A stretch of 64,000 nt of DNA from assembly GCF_001435585.1 (NCBI RefSeq), contig NZ_AZEC01000011.1, forward strand, positions 1 through 64,000, in the 5' to 3' direction. The notes below the pieces were generated by a model. The model was given only the letters and a program-made list of their open reading frames with translations, did not search any database and was not told where the DNA came from. The position numbers were made by a program, and so were the translations under genes. The DNA comes from Schleiferilactobacillus perolens DSM 12744 (GTDB lineage Bacteria > Bacillota > Bacilli > Lactobacillales > Lactobacillaceae). Below, piece after piece: positions 37,258 to 46,463 of the stretch (the first letter of the stretch is position 1; each line of letters starts with the position of its first letter).

Positions 37258-37767
37258 ATGGAAATTCATTTGCCTTGGTCCGGTGATCAGATGCCGGACA
37301 AATATGCGAAGTATGCCCCCGCAGTCAACATGCGCGGCGGTTATCCAATTCTGTCGTTCCCATTTAGCATTAGCGATGTACCGGTCAACACCAAGTATTT
37401 TGCTTGGTCCCTGCTGGATTATGATGCGGTGCCTGTGGGTGGTTTCATCTGGATTCATTGGCTGGCGACAGATCTTGCTGCCAGTACCACGGAAATCCCT
37501 GAAAACGCCAGTCAAAGCGGCGCGGTGCATTTCATCCAGGGTCGTAATTCCAATGCTGGCCGAATGGTGAATGTTCAAGACCCCTTGATTAATCAACGCT
37601 ATGTCGGTCCCCAGCCGCCGGATCAAACCCATGATTACACATTGACAGTTTATGCTTTGAATGCGCCGTTAGAACTAGAAAACGGCTTTTGGTACAACGC
37701 TTTTCGCCGAGAACTGCAGGGCAAAGTCCTGGCTCAGGCCCAGGTAGAAATTCCAAGTCAATCGTAG
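37258..37767 (+). CDS. YbhB/YbcL-type Raf kinase inhibitor-like protein (PEBP)
   Basis: A 169-residue phosphatidylethanolamine-binding-protein fold. It has the PVNTKYFAWSLLDYDAVPVG strand with the ligand-pocket Asp, the FIWIHWLATDL region, and the Pro/Gly turn YVGPQPPDQTHDYTLTVYAL typical of the family. Bacterial members are small cytosolic proteins of unclear role that may bind anionic ligands. A GGAAGGAG site precedes the ATG. It stands alone between the divergent HExxH gene and the DHFR-like gene downstream. Confidence 0.92.
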   Translation: MEIHLPWSGDQMPDKYAKYAPAVNMRGGYPILSFPFSISDVPVNTKYFAWSLLDYDAVPVGGFIWIHWLATDLAASTTEIPENASQSGAVHFIQGRNSNAGRMVNVQDPLINQRYVGPQPPDQTHDYTLTVYALNAPLELENGFWYNAFRRELQGKVLAQAQVEIPSQS

Positions 37768-37824
37768 ACGTGAAGCGCTTTCGTGCTACAATAGAACTGT
37801 AGTTTAGAAAGGTGGATGAACAAT

Positions 37825-38385
37825 ATGACAGGTGAAAAAGAAAAGGTGCCCAAGCGGCGCGTTATTTTACAAATCGCCCAGAGTCTGGACGGCTTCATCG
37901 CAGAACGTAACGGCAGCACAGAATGGTTAACCAAACTGGATTCGACAGAGGCAGATAATGCCTATCAGCGTTTCTATGCTTCCATTGATACCGTCATCAT
38001 GGGCCGCAAGACCTATCAGCGGGCTTTGAAACTGGCTGGCAGCTATCCTTATCAGGATAAGCAGAGCTACGTGTTCTCCACAACACTGCACGATACGGAT
38101 GATCCCACCACGGTAGTTGCTGGGAATGTCGCCGGCTTCGTGCAATCCTTGAAAGAAAAGAAAGGTAAAGACATCTGGCTGGTCGGCGGGGCTGATATTT
38201 TCACAGACTTGCTGCAAGCTGGTTTGATTGATGAGATCATGGTCACTGTCGCTCCGGTGTTGCTGGGTGATGGCGTTTCCTTGGTCAGTCATGACTTACC
38301 TGATATTCCATTAACACTCAAGGAAGGCCGGCAGTTAGGTCAGTTCATTCAATTGACTTATACCGTGGGCAATGTGAAAAACTAA
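37825..38385 (+). CDS. dihydrofolate reductase-family protein (RibD C-terminal type)
   Basis: A 186-residue protein of the RibD-C/YyaP group. QIAQSLDGFIAERNGSTEWL is the nucleotide-fold start, VIMGRKTYQ is the loop that in DHFR binds NADPH, and WLVGGADIFTDLLQAGLIDE is the C-terminal signature. It probably reduces a pterin- or pyrimidine-like substrate with NADPH, but the substrate is unknown. The second ATG was chosen because AAGGTGG lies nine bases ahead; the first ATG touches that site. It ends in a terminator shared with the MarR gene. Confidence 0.88.
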   Translation: MTGEKEKVPKRRVILQIAQSLDGFIAERNGSTEWLTKLDSTEADNAYQRFYASIDTVIMGRKTYQRALKLAGSYPYQDKQSYVFSTTLHDTDDPTTVVAGNVAGFVQSLKEKKGKDIWLVGGADIFTDLLQAGLIDEIMVTVAPVLLGDGVSLVSHDLPDIPLTLKEGRQLGQFIQLTYTVGNVKN

Positions 38386-38408
38386 ACCGAAATTGAGTCA
38401 TTAAAAAT

Positions 38409-38437
38409 ACAGCCTGTCCCGGTCTGGGATGGGCTGT
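38409..38437. terminator. bidirectional terminator
   Basis: ACAGCC-TGTCCC / GGGATG-GGCTGT stem with flanking A and T runs, between the convergent DHFR-like and MarR genes. Confidence 0.8.
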
Positions 38438-38881
38438 TTATTTGGCCTGATTCAATAGGGCGGCGATCTGTTGGAGACGCTTAAGGATGGCTTGCTGCTC
38501 GGTGGCAGAAACTGATCCCAGCACTTGCTGGATCTTTTCGGCTCGGACTGTCGCGATGCGGTCATACAATTGTTGTCCGGCCGCAGTGAGGGCCACTGCC
38601 CGGGCACGGCGATCATCGGGTGCCGCCACGGTTTGCACCAAGCCTTGCCGCTCAAACTTGGCGATCTGGCGGCTCGTGGATGAATGATCCTTACCTAATT
38701 GGTTGGCTAGTTTTCCCACTCGAATATTGGGCTGCAACCCTATCCGCACGATAATCGGCAATAAATTTGGATCCTGACTGGCCCCTGCGGCCTTCAGGAT
38801 TTTTTCATCATTGGCCGGTTGATTGAAAAACGTCACGATTTGCATTAGGGCAGTAAAGATGTCATTTTCCATTGTTTTCAT
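38438..38881 (-). CDS. MarR-family regulator
   Basis: A 147-residue winged-helix regulator. The recognition region is NIRVGKLANQLGKDHSSTSR with QIAKFERQGLV, and the wing is AAPDDRRARAVALTAAGQ with the family DxRxR motif. It is divergent from an FMN-reductase gene, and a perfect palindrome lies between them, so it probably represses that gene and itself until a phenolic or electrophilic ligand binds. The ATG of MKTMENDIF follows GGAGG; seven upstream residues are unlikely to be translated. Confidence 0.92.
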   Translation of the reverse strand: MKTMENDIFTALMQIVTFFNQPANDEKILKAAGASQDPNLLPIIVRIGLQPNIRVGKLANQLGKDHSSTSRQIAKFERQGLVQTVAAPDDRRARAVALTAAGQQLYDRIATVRAEKIQQVLGSVSATEQQAILKRLQQIAALLNQAK

Positions 38882-38913
38882 GTTTCGAATCCTCCTCACC
38901 AAAAGTCCATGCT

Positions 38914-38959
38914 TGCATTATACGGCAAATGGGTTTATCTTAATAGGTGCAAATTGCAC
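38914..38959 (+). promoter_or_regulatory. divergent promoter with MarR-type operator
   Basis: For the + strand, TTGCAT (38914-38919) and TATCTT (38937-38942) are 17 bases apart. For the MarR gene, TATAAT lies on the minus strand at 38917-38922. The perfect inverted repeat GTGCAA-A-TTGCAC (38947-38959) sits just after the + strand -10, a good place for repression. Confidence 0.65.
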
Positions 38960-38982
38960 ATGTTAAGAAAGAAGGATCTTGA

Positions 38983-39549
38983 ATGATGAACACGAACTCT
39001 CTCCCTAAAATTGGCATTATCCTGGGCACCAACCGGCCGCACCGGATCGGCGGCGACATTGCCCAATGGGTTCAGGCACACATGACCAGTCCGGCATTTA
39101 CCACCGACATTATTGACTTGGCACAGGTCAACTTGCCGTTCTTGGACGAACCGGAAATCCCGGCAGCCGCCCATTACACCCAGCCCCACACCAAGGCCTG
39201 GAGCAACCAAGTTCAACAATATGCTGGCTTCGTCCTACTTTTCCCTCAATACAACTGGGGTTATCCAGCCGTGTTGAAGAACGCATTGGATTATCTTTAC
39301 CGGGAATGGGCGCACAAACCCGTATCGACGATCGTTTACGGCAACCACGGGGGAATGCAAGCAGAAATTGCCATGCGTTTTGTCACCAGCGGTCTGCACA
39401 TGAATGCCCTGGCGGTGAACCCGGAGCTAGTTGTGACGCCAGATATGGTGAACGATCAAGGGCAGTTTCAAGATGTTAACCAGGCGCTGAGCCGGTCTGC
39501 AGACGATATGGCATTGTTGGTCACTGAGTTTAACAATGTGCTGAAATGA
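38983..39549 (+). CDS. NADPH-dependent FMN reductase family protein
   Basis: A 188-residue flavodoxin-fold reductase. ILGTNRPHRIGGDIAQWV is the phosphate-binding loop for FMN, and LLFPQYNWGYPAVLKNALDY is the family signature. YGNHGGMQAEIAMRF follows. Members reduce quinones, azo compounds or chromate using NAD(P)H and often answer to MarR-type sensors, as the divergent MarR gene suggests here. The ATG has AAGAAGGA before it; a second ATG directly follows. A class-1 palindrome lies downstream. Confidence 0.9.
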   Translation: MMNTNSLPKIGIILGTNRPHRIGGDIAQWVQAHMTSPAFTTDIIDLAQVNLPFLDEPEIPAAAHYTQPHTKAWSNQVQQYAGFVLLFPQYNWGYPAVLKNALDYLYREWAHKPVSTIVYGNHGGMQAEIAMRFVTSGLHMNALAVNPELVVTPDMVNDQGQFQDVNQALSRSADDMALLVTEFNNVLK

Positions 39550-39575
39550 TCATCAGTTGCTTGTAACAAATGGGG

Positions 39576-39800
39576 GGGACAAAATCCTTGCTAATGAGCC
39601 GTGCCAATGCTGCGCAATCTACGGCTGAAATGGGCTGGAACGCTGTGACGGCGGTTTGAGCCCGCAAAGTGCGCGGTCTCAAACACGCCTAACCACATCC
39701 GCGCAAAAAGCGCACGGTGTGGTTTCCACAGCTGAGCCCATTTCAGCCTACGATTGCTCCGCATTGGTACTACATCCATCAGAGTTCAGAATTTTGTCCC
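39576..39800. repeat. class-1 palindromic element, copy D
   Basis: The most complete copy with perfect ends: GGGACAAAAT (39576-39585) and ATTTTGTCCC (39791-39800). Next come GTGCCAATGC...GCATTGGTAC and a perfect 14-bp inner stem (39623-39636 with 39735-39748). The internal GTTTGAG...CTCAAAC module spans 39647-39693. The inner stem differs from that of copy A at several places but remains perfectly paired. It lies between the FMN-reductase gene and the fic pseudogene; no gene is present. Confidence 0.87.
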
Positions 39801-39815
39801 ACCCCTTTTGTGTGC

Positions 39816-40491
39816 CTAGGCATTGATTCCAAAAACAGCATTATCTGCCAGCCACTGCTTGAGTGGTTGCATGTTATCCGATCGGTAATACTTGGTTAAT
39901 TGCCACGAATACCAATGTAGTTTATCTTCCGGGATAGCGATCAGGCCCCGTTTATCCGCGAACATCAAAGCGCTGGCTGCGACGATAGCTGTGCGTTTAT
40001 TACCATCCATAAACGGTTGCATGCGAGACAGGGTCAACATCAGTGTGAGTGCTTTATCCGTTGTGGTCGTGGTGTCACTCATTATATTGGTCACCAGTTT
40101 CTGGACTTGGGCTTCATTGGGGATTGGCGGCTGGTACGTTTCGTTTGTCAGCGGTACGATCACATCTGTTGTTCGGATCTGACCAGCGTCTTGAGCTCTC
40201 GCACCCTTAACCAGGAGATTGATTTCCAAAACATTGGTGAGGGAAAAATCGGTAACGTTATTGATTGTTGCCGCATATTGATACGCATCTCTCAAGTTCA
40301 ATATCACTTGAATCTCACTGGGTTTAATGTCGGGTACGTACTGATCTTTGAGTATTGACTCGACTTCTGAATATTGCAGCGTAAGGTGTTCAAACAAGCT
40401 TGTCAAAAAAACAAGCTTCGATAAATCATAAATTGTGCCTGATTAGTTGTTGTTCTTGATGATCCGTTAGCTCAAATCGATCCGCAATCAC
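39816..40491 (-). pseudogene. Fic-domain protein, frameshifted near its start
   Basis: The N-terminus starts at GTG 40491 (AAAGGAG site; GTGA overlap with the ABC permease stop) and gives IADRFELTDHQEQQLIRHN before a stop at 40428-40426. Those residues align with DRYHLTKNQNRRFARQN of the intact Fic protein at 54327, so they belong to this gene. The remaining 190 residues are open in another frame from about 40406, leading to the Fic core LSRMQPFMDGNKRTA. The disrupted stretch holds T7 and a duplicated AAGCTTGTTT. The Fic motif has Gln in place of the catalytic His. Confidence 0.75.
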
Positions 40492-41744
40492 TTCTGTAAC
40501 TCCTTTGCAGGATTGAGAGAATTCATTTTCCCTGGTAGGTTAAGCTTTTGCAGGCACTGACTCAGCATCAACAATCCTAAACAAAAAACCGACCATACAA
40601 GTAATGTCAGGATTCCTTGTTGAAAGGTGAATTGAGGATCATTTAAGCTTTGACCAATTGAACCGGTAACTACGCCGTCCAAGTGGAAATAAGTCAGCGG
40701 TGACCACACCATCGGCGGGGCGATCAAGCTGAGCAGGACAACCAGCCAGGATAGAATCGTGACGATCCAACTATTTTTGAACCAGGTGGCCAGGAGTAAA
40801 TTCAAAACGGTCATGAATATGATCAGCAAAAGGGCCAGGATTATCGATTCCAGTAAATATTGACTTAACGGCATCATCACACTGCCAATCCCGAATCCGG
40901 TATTGCGAAAGGCCAGGACGTGATATCGTAGATCGCCGAACCCCCGGAGTAAGCCAGCAGCCACTAAAGCGATGGCTAGTGGGCCAAAAATAACCTGAAT
41001 AAAGGTGTAGGCAATCACACCACCCTGGGTGAGCATTTGGCGACCTGTGCTCACCCCTTGCAATGATAACCAATCACTGTGCGCTCGTTTATTGACCAAC
41101 TCTTTAGCCATCTGGCGACCGGTAATCAAACAGGCAATCAGCATCAGAATGATGACTGCATTTTGCTGAATTAAGAACCACACGTAATACCAACCATGTA
41201 AGTAATAGCGCCGATTGTCGGTTTGAAGCGATGCCGCCATTGTCGGATCAGCACGATCCACCTCTTCTTTAGACAGTAAGAGTGTATCCGGGAACATTGA
41301 GGCAATGTGCTGCTGGTTGAGATAATGATACTCCTGATAGGTCCACCCGACACTGGTCGTGAGGGATGACCCGTTGCTTCGAATATCGAAAACTACGCGG
41401 CTACTATTGAGCAGTTCTCCAGGGCGCTGATTCCCCTTCACTTTCACCTGAACCACCCGATAAAACCATCTTTGGTAGGCGGCTGGATCCTTGAGCCGTT
41501 TCAACTCATTCGTATCAAACCCACTGAGTGTTTTCGCTAGTTCTGGATGTGCCTTGACCAGGCGGTTGGTCTGTGCCACATGCGCTCTGACCTTTGCCGT
41601 GTATTGCGCCAGATAAGTCTGCTGGGCATGCATCTGCCAAAAGAAACCGCCAATGAGCAATAATCCGCAAAAAATGATGATTAGTCCCACCGGCCATACG
41701 CGCCGCCGTTTCTTGAGTTCAAAACGCCAATACGTCGCTCTCAT
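40488..41744 (-). CDS. ABC-2 type transporter permease, larger subunit
   Basis: A 418-residue membrane protein. One N-terminal transmembrane helix (VGLIIIFCGLLLIGGFF) is followed by an extracytoplasmic domain of about 150 residues, then five or six membrane segments in the C-terminal half. This is the layout of ABC-2 exporter permeases. Its start overlaps the stop of the other permease by four bases (ATGA), and its own stop overlaps the start of the fic pseudogene. The transported substrate is unknown. Last intact gene of the ATPase-permease-permease set. Confidence 0.82.
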   Translation of the reverse strand: MRATYWRFELKKRRRVWPVGLIIIFCGLLLIGGFFWQMHAQQTYLAQYTAKVRAHVAQTNRLVKAHPELAKTLSGFDTNELKRLKDPAAYQRWFYRVVQVKVKGNQRPGELLNSSRVVFDIRSNGSSLTTSVGWTYQEYHYLNQQHIASMFPDTLLLSKEEVDRADPTMAASLQTDNRRYYLHGWYYVWFLIQQNAVIILMLIACLITGRQMAKELVNKRAHSDWLSLQGVSTGRQMLTQGGVIAYTFIQVIFGPLAIALVAAGLLRGFGDLRYHVLAFRNTGFGIGSVMMPLSQYLLESIILALLLIIFMTVLNLLLATWFKNSWIVTILSWLVVLLSLIAPPMVWSPLTYFHLDGVVTGSIGQSLNDPQFTFQQGILTLLVWSVFCLGLLMLSQCLQKLNLPGKMNSLNPAKELQK

Positions 41745-42652
41745 TGCCGCCGCCTCCTTTGCTGAACCAATTGCGTCAATGCTAGCCAGATAAAATATCC
41801 TAAACTAAAACTCAACCAGCTTTGACCACAGTAGCGCAGCCACATCGTGAGGTAGCTTTGATTCGTGCCTGGATACTGCGCCAGCCAATTGATCTGGCCG
41901 CTGAGCAATGGTTGACCCCACAAAACGCTCACCAACAGCGCAATAGCATTGGTGAACACCATCCAGCCGAACCACGACATCACCATGACTAACCCGTTCG
42001 CCATCAGCCAACGACAACTTGGGAACACATTCAACTGCATCCATGCACCATTTGTCGTAAACTGTGCCATCACCCAGATTGTGGAGAACAATAACACGGC
42101 GAGGATTAACGTCACTGGATTGGCCAACAAGTGCTGCCAGTTCACGAGAAAAATTGGCGCTTGCAAAGACGTGTGAAGATTTTCAAAAGCCTGGTCATGG
42201 GTTAATCGTGCTTGATATTCGGTAATGACCGCGCGGTTTTGTTTTGGATCGGCCAATAACCCGTTTTGAAACTGGCGGGCATAGCGAATGTCTTCCTGCC
42301 GGGCATGAATACCACCCCGTAAAAAGGGCGCACTTTGGCGGCGTTGAATTGCTTCAATTTGCGCCATCAAACCATCGTCAATGCGCCCCGCTTGGTTAAA
42401 TTCGGCCTTCAATTGTTTTTTCTCGGCAGGCTGGTCACTGGTCTTGATTTGTTCGCGCAATAAACCAATCTCACCGCCGACAGTTTCTTCCGTGTGGGTC
42501 ACAGTGCGCAACAATTCTTGGCGATACTGACCCACCCCAACCTTTGTGAACCAGAAAAATAAAAGGCTTAGCAAAACGGCGAGTCCCAAAAGACCCGCCG
42601 CCAAATGACTGCGGTATAAGCGCCGCCATTCAAATGCCACAACTTTATTCAT
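41741..42652 (-). CDS. ABC-2 type transporter permease, smaller subunit
   Basis: A 303-residue membrane protein with a first transmembrane segment (AAGLLGLAVLLSLLFFWF), a soluble loop of about 120 residues rich in Gln and Glu, and several membrane segments after residue 170. It follows the ATPase gene with a four-base ATGA overlap and precedes the larger permease with the same overlap, so the three are translated together. Probably an exporter of an antimicrobial, lipid or peptide; this is inference only. Confidence 0.82.
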   Translation of the reverse strand: MNKVVAFEWRRLYRSHLAAGLLGLAVLLSLLFFWFTKVGVGQYRQELLRTVTHTEETVGGEIGLLREQIKTSDQPAEKKQLKAEFNQAGRIDDGLMAQIEAIQRRQSAPFLRGGIHARQEDIRYARQFQNGLLADPKQNRAVITEYQARLTHDQAFENLHTSLQAPIFLVNWQHLLANPVTLILAVLLFSTIWVMAQFTTNGAWMQLNVFPSCRWLMANGLVMVMSWFGWMVFTNAIALLVSVLWGQPLLSGQINWLAQYPGTNQSYLTMWLRYCGQSWLSFSLGYFIWLALTQLVQQRRRRQ

Positions 42653-43335
42653 GATCGCTTCCCGTACAACTCATTGTACCGGGCCTCCGCCGTTTCACCG
42701 GCTGCTAAATGATAAAATTCGATCTGATGATCGACCAGGAAAAAGATATCTCGAGTGATACGCATCATTTCATCCAAATTATGGGAAGAAATAAGGGCAG
42801 TGGTGCCCTTTTTCCCTAAATCAAGCAATGTTTCTCGCACAATGCTTAAACTTGTCGGATCTAAGCCATTCAATGGCTCATCCAGCAGCATTAACGGCCG
42901 ATCCACTAACAACGCCATAGCCAGTAACAACCGTTGCTTCATGCCCAATGAATATTTCTTAACGCGCCGATCCAGGTAGTCCACCATGTCTAACTGGTCC
43001 GCCACGGATTCAATGGCCGTAATCGGAATCTGGTGTGTTTCTGCCACAAAGCGCAGATGTTCACGTCCTGACAAGTACCCATACAATACAGAATTATCTT
43101 GGAGAAAGGCGACTTGATCAAACACCTGCTGCGGTGAATTCGGTTGACCCTGGATCATAATCTGACCACTTTGCGGAGTGCGTAAATGAGCAATCAAATT
43201 CAATAAAGTGGTTTTGCCTGCCCCATTAGGTGCGACCAGCCCATATAACCCGGGCTGTTCAATTTGCATGCTGGCGTGGGCAAAAATTGGCTGCTGGCGC
43301 CACCCAAACGACATATCGGCCACTTGCAGAATCAT
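42649..43335 (-). CDS. ABC transporter ATP-binding protein
   Basis: A 228-residue ABC ATPase with Walker A APNGAGKTTLL, signature YSLGMKQRLLLAMAL, Walker B PLMLLDEPLNGLD and the switch His in ALISSHNLDE. It drives the two ABC-2 permeases encoded directly after it with overlapping codons. The gene begins 25 bases after the short ppx gene with no terminator between, so it could be read from the polyphosphate operon. GGGGAGGGGG precedes the ATG. Confidence 0.93.
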   Translation of the reverse strand: MILQVADMSFGWRQQPIFAHASMQIEQPGLYGLVAPNGAGKTTLLNLIAHLRTPQSGQIMIQGQPNSPQQVFDQVAFLQDNSVLYGYLSGREHLRFVAETHQIPITAIESVADQLDMVDYLDRRVKKYSLGMKQRLLLAMALLVDRPLMLLDEPLNGLDPTSLSIVRETLLDLGKKGTTALISSHNLDEMMRITRDIFFLVDHQIEFYHLAAGETAEARYNELYGKRS

Positions 43336-43360
43336 GATCTGCCCCCTCCCCGACTAAAGT

Positions 43361-44287
43361 TTACCGCTTCATTTCATGCAATCGTTCGTACAGCACGCCT
43401 TCCCGCAATCCGCTCTGGGAGAACGTGATGCGATCGGAGTCCAAGAAGCGCATAAGATTGACGATTGGTACCATGCCGCCGACAATGATGTCGGCGCGGT
43501 CCTTGCTTAATCCTGGAATTTCTTTACGTTCCGTCAAATCAGCTCCGATGACGGTGGAAAATACCCGATTGACTTGATCCGTGCTCATCCGGAAGCCGTG
43601 GATGTTTTCAAAGTGCGGTGTTTTGGCACGTCGCCGTTCGATCTTGGCCAATGTCCGGTTGGAACCGCCCAAGGCCACGATCGGTAAATTGCGGGCCTTA
43701 TCCAACCACCAGATATCGTTATAGAGCCGATCCATCGCAGTCGTCAGCTTAAACAGTGCCGGCGCGGTGATATGTTCCGGGTCCAAATAGGTTTCAGTCA
43801 AGCTGACCGATCCCATGGGGATACTAATCAAGTTTTGAATCCGCCGCTGGAGCATGAAAATCAGTTCAATGCTGGCACCACCGGTATCCATGATGACGGC
43901 GTTGACCACCGGCAAAGTGTTGGTGACGCCCAAGTAGTCGTAGTAGGCCTCTTGTTCACCGCTAATGACCTTGACCTCCACACCAGTCGCATCTTTCAAA
44001 TTAGTCAAAAATTCTGACTGATTTTTGGCCTGCCGGGTGGCTGCCGTGGCCACGGCATGCAAATGGACATTGGGTAATGATTTAAACGTTTTGACAAACT
44101 TCTTCATGGCTTCAATGGTGCGGGCCATGGCATCGTCTTGTAAAATCTTTTCTGGTCCCATGTCTTCGGACAATCGGACCATGTCTTTTTCTTGGGCCAC
44201 GACTTTCGTGGTCCCATCGTCGTGAACCTCTGTAATTGTCATCCGGACTGAGTTAGAGCCCAAGTCGATGACCACAAGGTTTTCCAT
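43361..44287 (-). CDS. Ppx/GppA phosphatase, short form
   Basis: A 308-residue protein of the ASKHA fold with VIDLGSNSVRMTI at the N-terminus, VISGEQEAYYDYLG and the second phosphate loop AVIMDTGGASIEL. It contains only the two-lobed Ppx/GppA domain without the C-terminal HD region seen in the neighbouring paralogue. It should hydrolyse polyphosphate or pppGpp. It follows ppk by four bases, making it the third gene of a ppx-ppk-ppx operon. Confidence 0.9.
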   Translation of the reverse strand: MENLVVIDLGSNSVRMTITEVHDDGTTKVVAQEKDMVRLSEDMGPEKILQDDAMARTIEAMKKFVKTFKSLPNVHLHAVATAATRQAKNQSEFLTNLKDATGVEVKVISGEQEAYYDYLGVTNTLPVVNAVIMDTGGASIELIFMLQRRIQNLISIPMGSVSLTETYLDPEHITAPALFKLTTAMDRLYNDIWWLDKARNLPIVALGGSNRTLAKIERRRAKTPHFENIHGFRMSTDQVNRVFSTVIGADLTERKEIPGLSKDRADIIVGGMVPIVNLMRFLDSDRITFSQSGLREGVLYERLHEMKR

Positions 44288-44291
44288 CCAG

Positions 44292-46463
44292 TCACTCCTT
44301 CTCGTTATTGGTATCGTTCAACGGATTACTCATCAATGGAATGAACTTGCGGGGCGAGCTGCCGTCCATCTCTTTGTCGGCCTTCGCCACTTCTGGCCAC
44401 AAGGTATCCGCAATATCTTTGGCATGGGCCAAGAGGTATTCCTGGGCATTCAGCCGGGGCAGGCCGCGGCCGTCGATATGTTCCCAGCTGCCATCATTTT
44501 GCAGGATTCGGGTCTTCACGGTATCTTCCCAAAGAATGTTATAGATGTTGATCACCTGTTGGCGAATGGCGTCGCTCAGTAACGGGAACAATAACTCCAC
44601 TCGGCGAGACAAGTTGCGATTCATCAGATCGGCACTGGACAGGAAGACGTGCTCTTCACCGTCGGCATAGAAATAATAGATCCGGGAGTGTTCCAGAAAG
44701 CGGCCGACGATGGAATGAACAGTAATGTTTTCGCTGACGCCGGGAATACCTGGCCGCAGGTTACAAATACCCCGGACCAGTAAATGAATTTCGACACCCG
44801 CTGCGCTCGCTTCATACAGTTTCTCAATCATATCGGTATCTGACAAGGAATTCATTTTCATCTGGATGAAGCCGCGCTTGCCAGCTTGCACATTGGCGAT
44901 TTCATTATCGATTTGTTCATGCAAGAATTTGCGAATACCCAAGGGGGCAATCACGAGTTTGTGAAAATACGGCGGTTCGGAGAAGCCAGAAAGCATGTTA
45001 AAGATGTTGGAAGCATCTAGCCCCATATCCACATCAGCGGTGAATAAGCCCATATCGGTGTAAAGGCGCGCGGTGACATCGTTATAGTTCCCAGTAGCCA
45101 TGTGCATGTAACGGCGAATGCCATTTTCTTCTTGGCGAATGATCAATGTCAACTTACAGTGGGTCTTCAAGCCAACCAAGCCATAAATAACGTGACAGCC
45201 GGCTTTTTCCAATTCATTAGCCCAATGAACGTTGTTTTCTTCATCAAAACGGGCCTTGAGTTCCACTAAGACGGTGACTTGCTTGCCATTTTCAGCCGCC
45301 CGTTTCAAATACGTGATAATCGGCGACTTGGATGATACTCGGTACAGCGTCATCTTAATGGCCAATGTCTGCGGATCCACAGCCGCCTGCTTAATGAGGT
45401 TCACGACTGGATTGAATGAATCATAGGGATGGTCCACAAAAATGTCGTGTTGAGCAATCAGATCGAACATGCTTTGTTCCTGCAAAGGCGCAGGTTCATA
45501 CGGTGTAAACGGCGGGAAGACCAGATCTGGGTGGCCTTGGACATGTTTCACCAGTTGCGCCAGGAACTTCAGATTGATCGGGCCATTTACCCGGTAGATG
45601 CTGTCGGGTGTGAGGTGCAATTCTTTCGTTAGCCGTTTCACCAGACGCTCATCCATGTCGGCCTCGATCTCGATCCGCATCACTCCGCCGCGTTCCCGCT
45701 GCTTAAGCTGCTTCTCGATTTCTTTCATCAAATCTGAGGCATCTTCTTCTTCGACGTCCAAATCCATGTCCCGGGTGACCCGGAATACGGCCATGGCCTT
45801 CACGGAGAAGCCTAAGAATAATTCGGCGATGAAATGCTTGATGACCTCTTCTAACAGAATGAAAATATTGTCGCCGCCGGGCAATTTCACGACGCGAGGA
45901 AACACATCGGGGACCGGCACTAGCGCAAAGGATTTATCTGTTTTGTCTTTCTTGCCGTTTTTCCGGGCCAAGCGCAGCGCAATGTTTAACGTGTTATTCG
46001 CCACGAATGGGAATGGCCGAGAAACATCTACTGCCATCGGGGTCAACACTGGCATCACGGTTTGGTGGAAATAGTTGTCCAGGTAATCCGCTTGCTGCGG
46101 ACGCAGGTGGGCGAAGTCGACCAAATGAATGTCGGCCTCTTCCAGCCGCGGCAGTAGCGAGCGGTTCAGCGTGGTGTATTGTTTATCCACCATCGCGTGG
46201 GTTTTTTCAGAAATCTTGCCCAACTGCACCTCGGGGGTCAAGCCGGCCGCGTCCGTTCCGGTGTAACCGACCCGCACCATTTTGTGCAAGGAAGCCACCC
46301 GAATGTTGAAAAATTCATCCAGGTTGCTTTGGGTGATTCCCAAGAAACGCACCCGTTCCAGGAGCGGGTTGTTATTATCCCGGGCCTCTTCCAAGACCCG
46401 GTTATTGAAGTCCAGCCATGATAGTTCACGGTTGAAGAAATATTCCGGTTTAGTGAAGTCCAT
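44292..46463 (-). CDS. ppk: polyphosphate kinase 1
   Basis: A 723-residue Ppk1 that makes inorganic polyphosphate from ATP reversibly. The N-terminal domain begins YFFNRELSWLDFNNRVLEEA. The catalytic phospholipase-D-like domains show VELKARFDEENNVHWA, GLKTHCKLTLI (autophosphorylated His) and FLEHSRIYYFYADG (second His). Start codons lie inside the last 14 bases of the upstream Ppx gene with an AAAGGAAAAGG site. With two Ppx-type hydrolases around it, the operon both builds and degrades polyphosphate, a phosphate and stress reserve. Confidence 0.96.
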   Translation of the reverse strand: MDFTKPEYFFNRELSWLDFNNRVLEEARDNNNPLLERVRFLGITQSNLDEFFNIRVASLHKMVRVGYTGTDAAGLTPEVQLGKISEKTHAMVDKQYTTLNRSLLPRLEEADIHLVDFAHLRPQQADYLDNYFHQTVMPVLTPMAVDVSRPFPFVANNTLNIALRLARKNGKKDKTDKSFALVPVPDVFPRVVKLPGGDNIFILLEEVIKHFIAELFLGFSVKAMAVFRVTRDMDLDVEEEDASDLMKEIEKQLKQRERGGVMRIEIEADMDERLVKRLTKELHLTPDSIYRVNGPINLKFLAQLVKHVQGHPDLVFPPFTPYEPAPLQEQSMFDLIAQHDIFVDHPYDSFNPVVNLIKQAAVDPQTLAIKMTLYRVSSKSPIITYLKRAAENGKQVTVLVELKARFDEENNVHWANELEKAGCHVIYGLVGLKTHCKLTLIIRQEENGIRRYMHMATGNYNDVTARLYTDMGLFTADVDMGLDASNIFNMLSGFSEPPYFHKLVIAPLGIRKFLHEQIDNEIANVQAGKRGFIQMKMNSLSDTDMIEKLYEASAAGVEIHLLVRGICNLRPGIPGVSENITVHSIVGRFLEHSRIYYFYADGEEHVFLSSADLMNRNLSRRVELLFPLLSDAIRQQVINIYNILWEDTVKTRILQNDGSWEHIDGRGLPRLNAQEYLLAHAKDIADTLWPEVAKADKEMDGSSPRKFIPLMSNPLNDTNNEKE

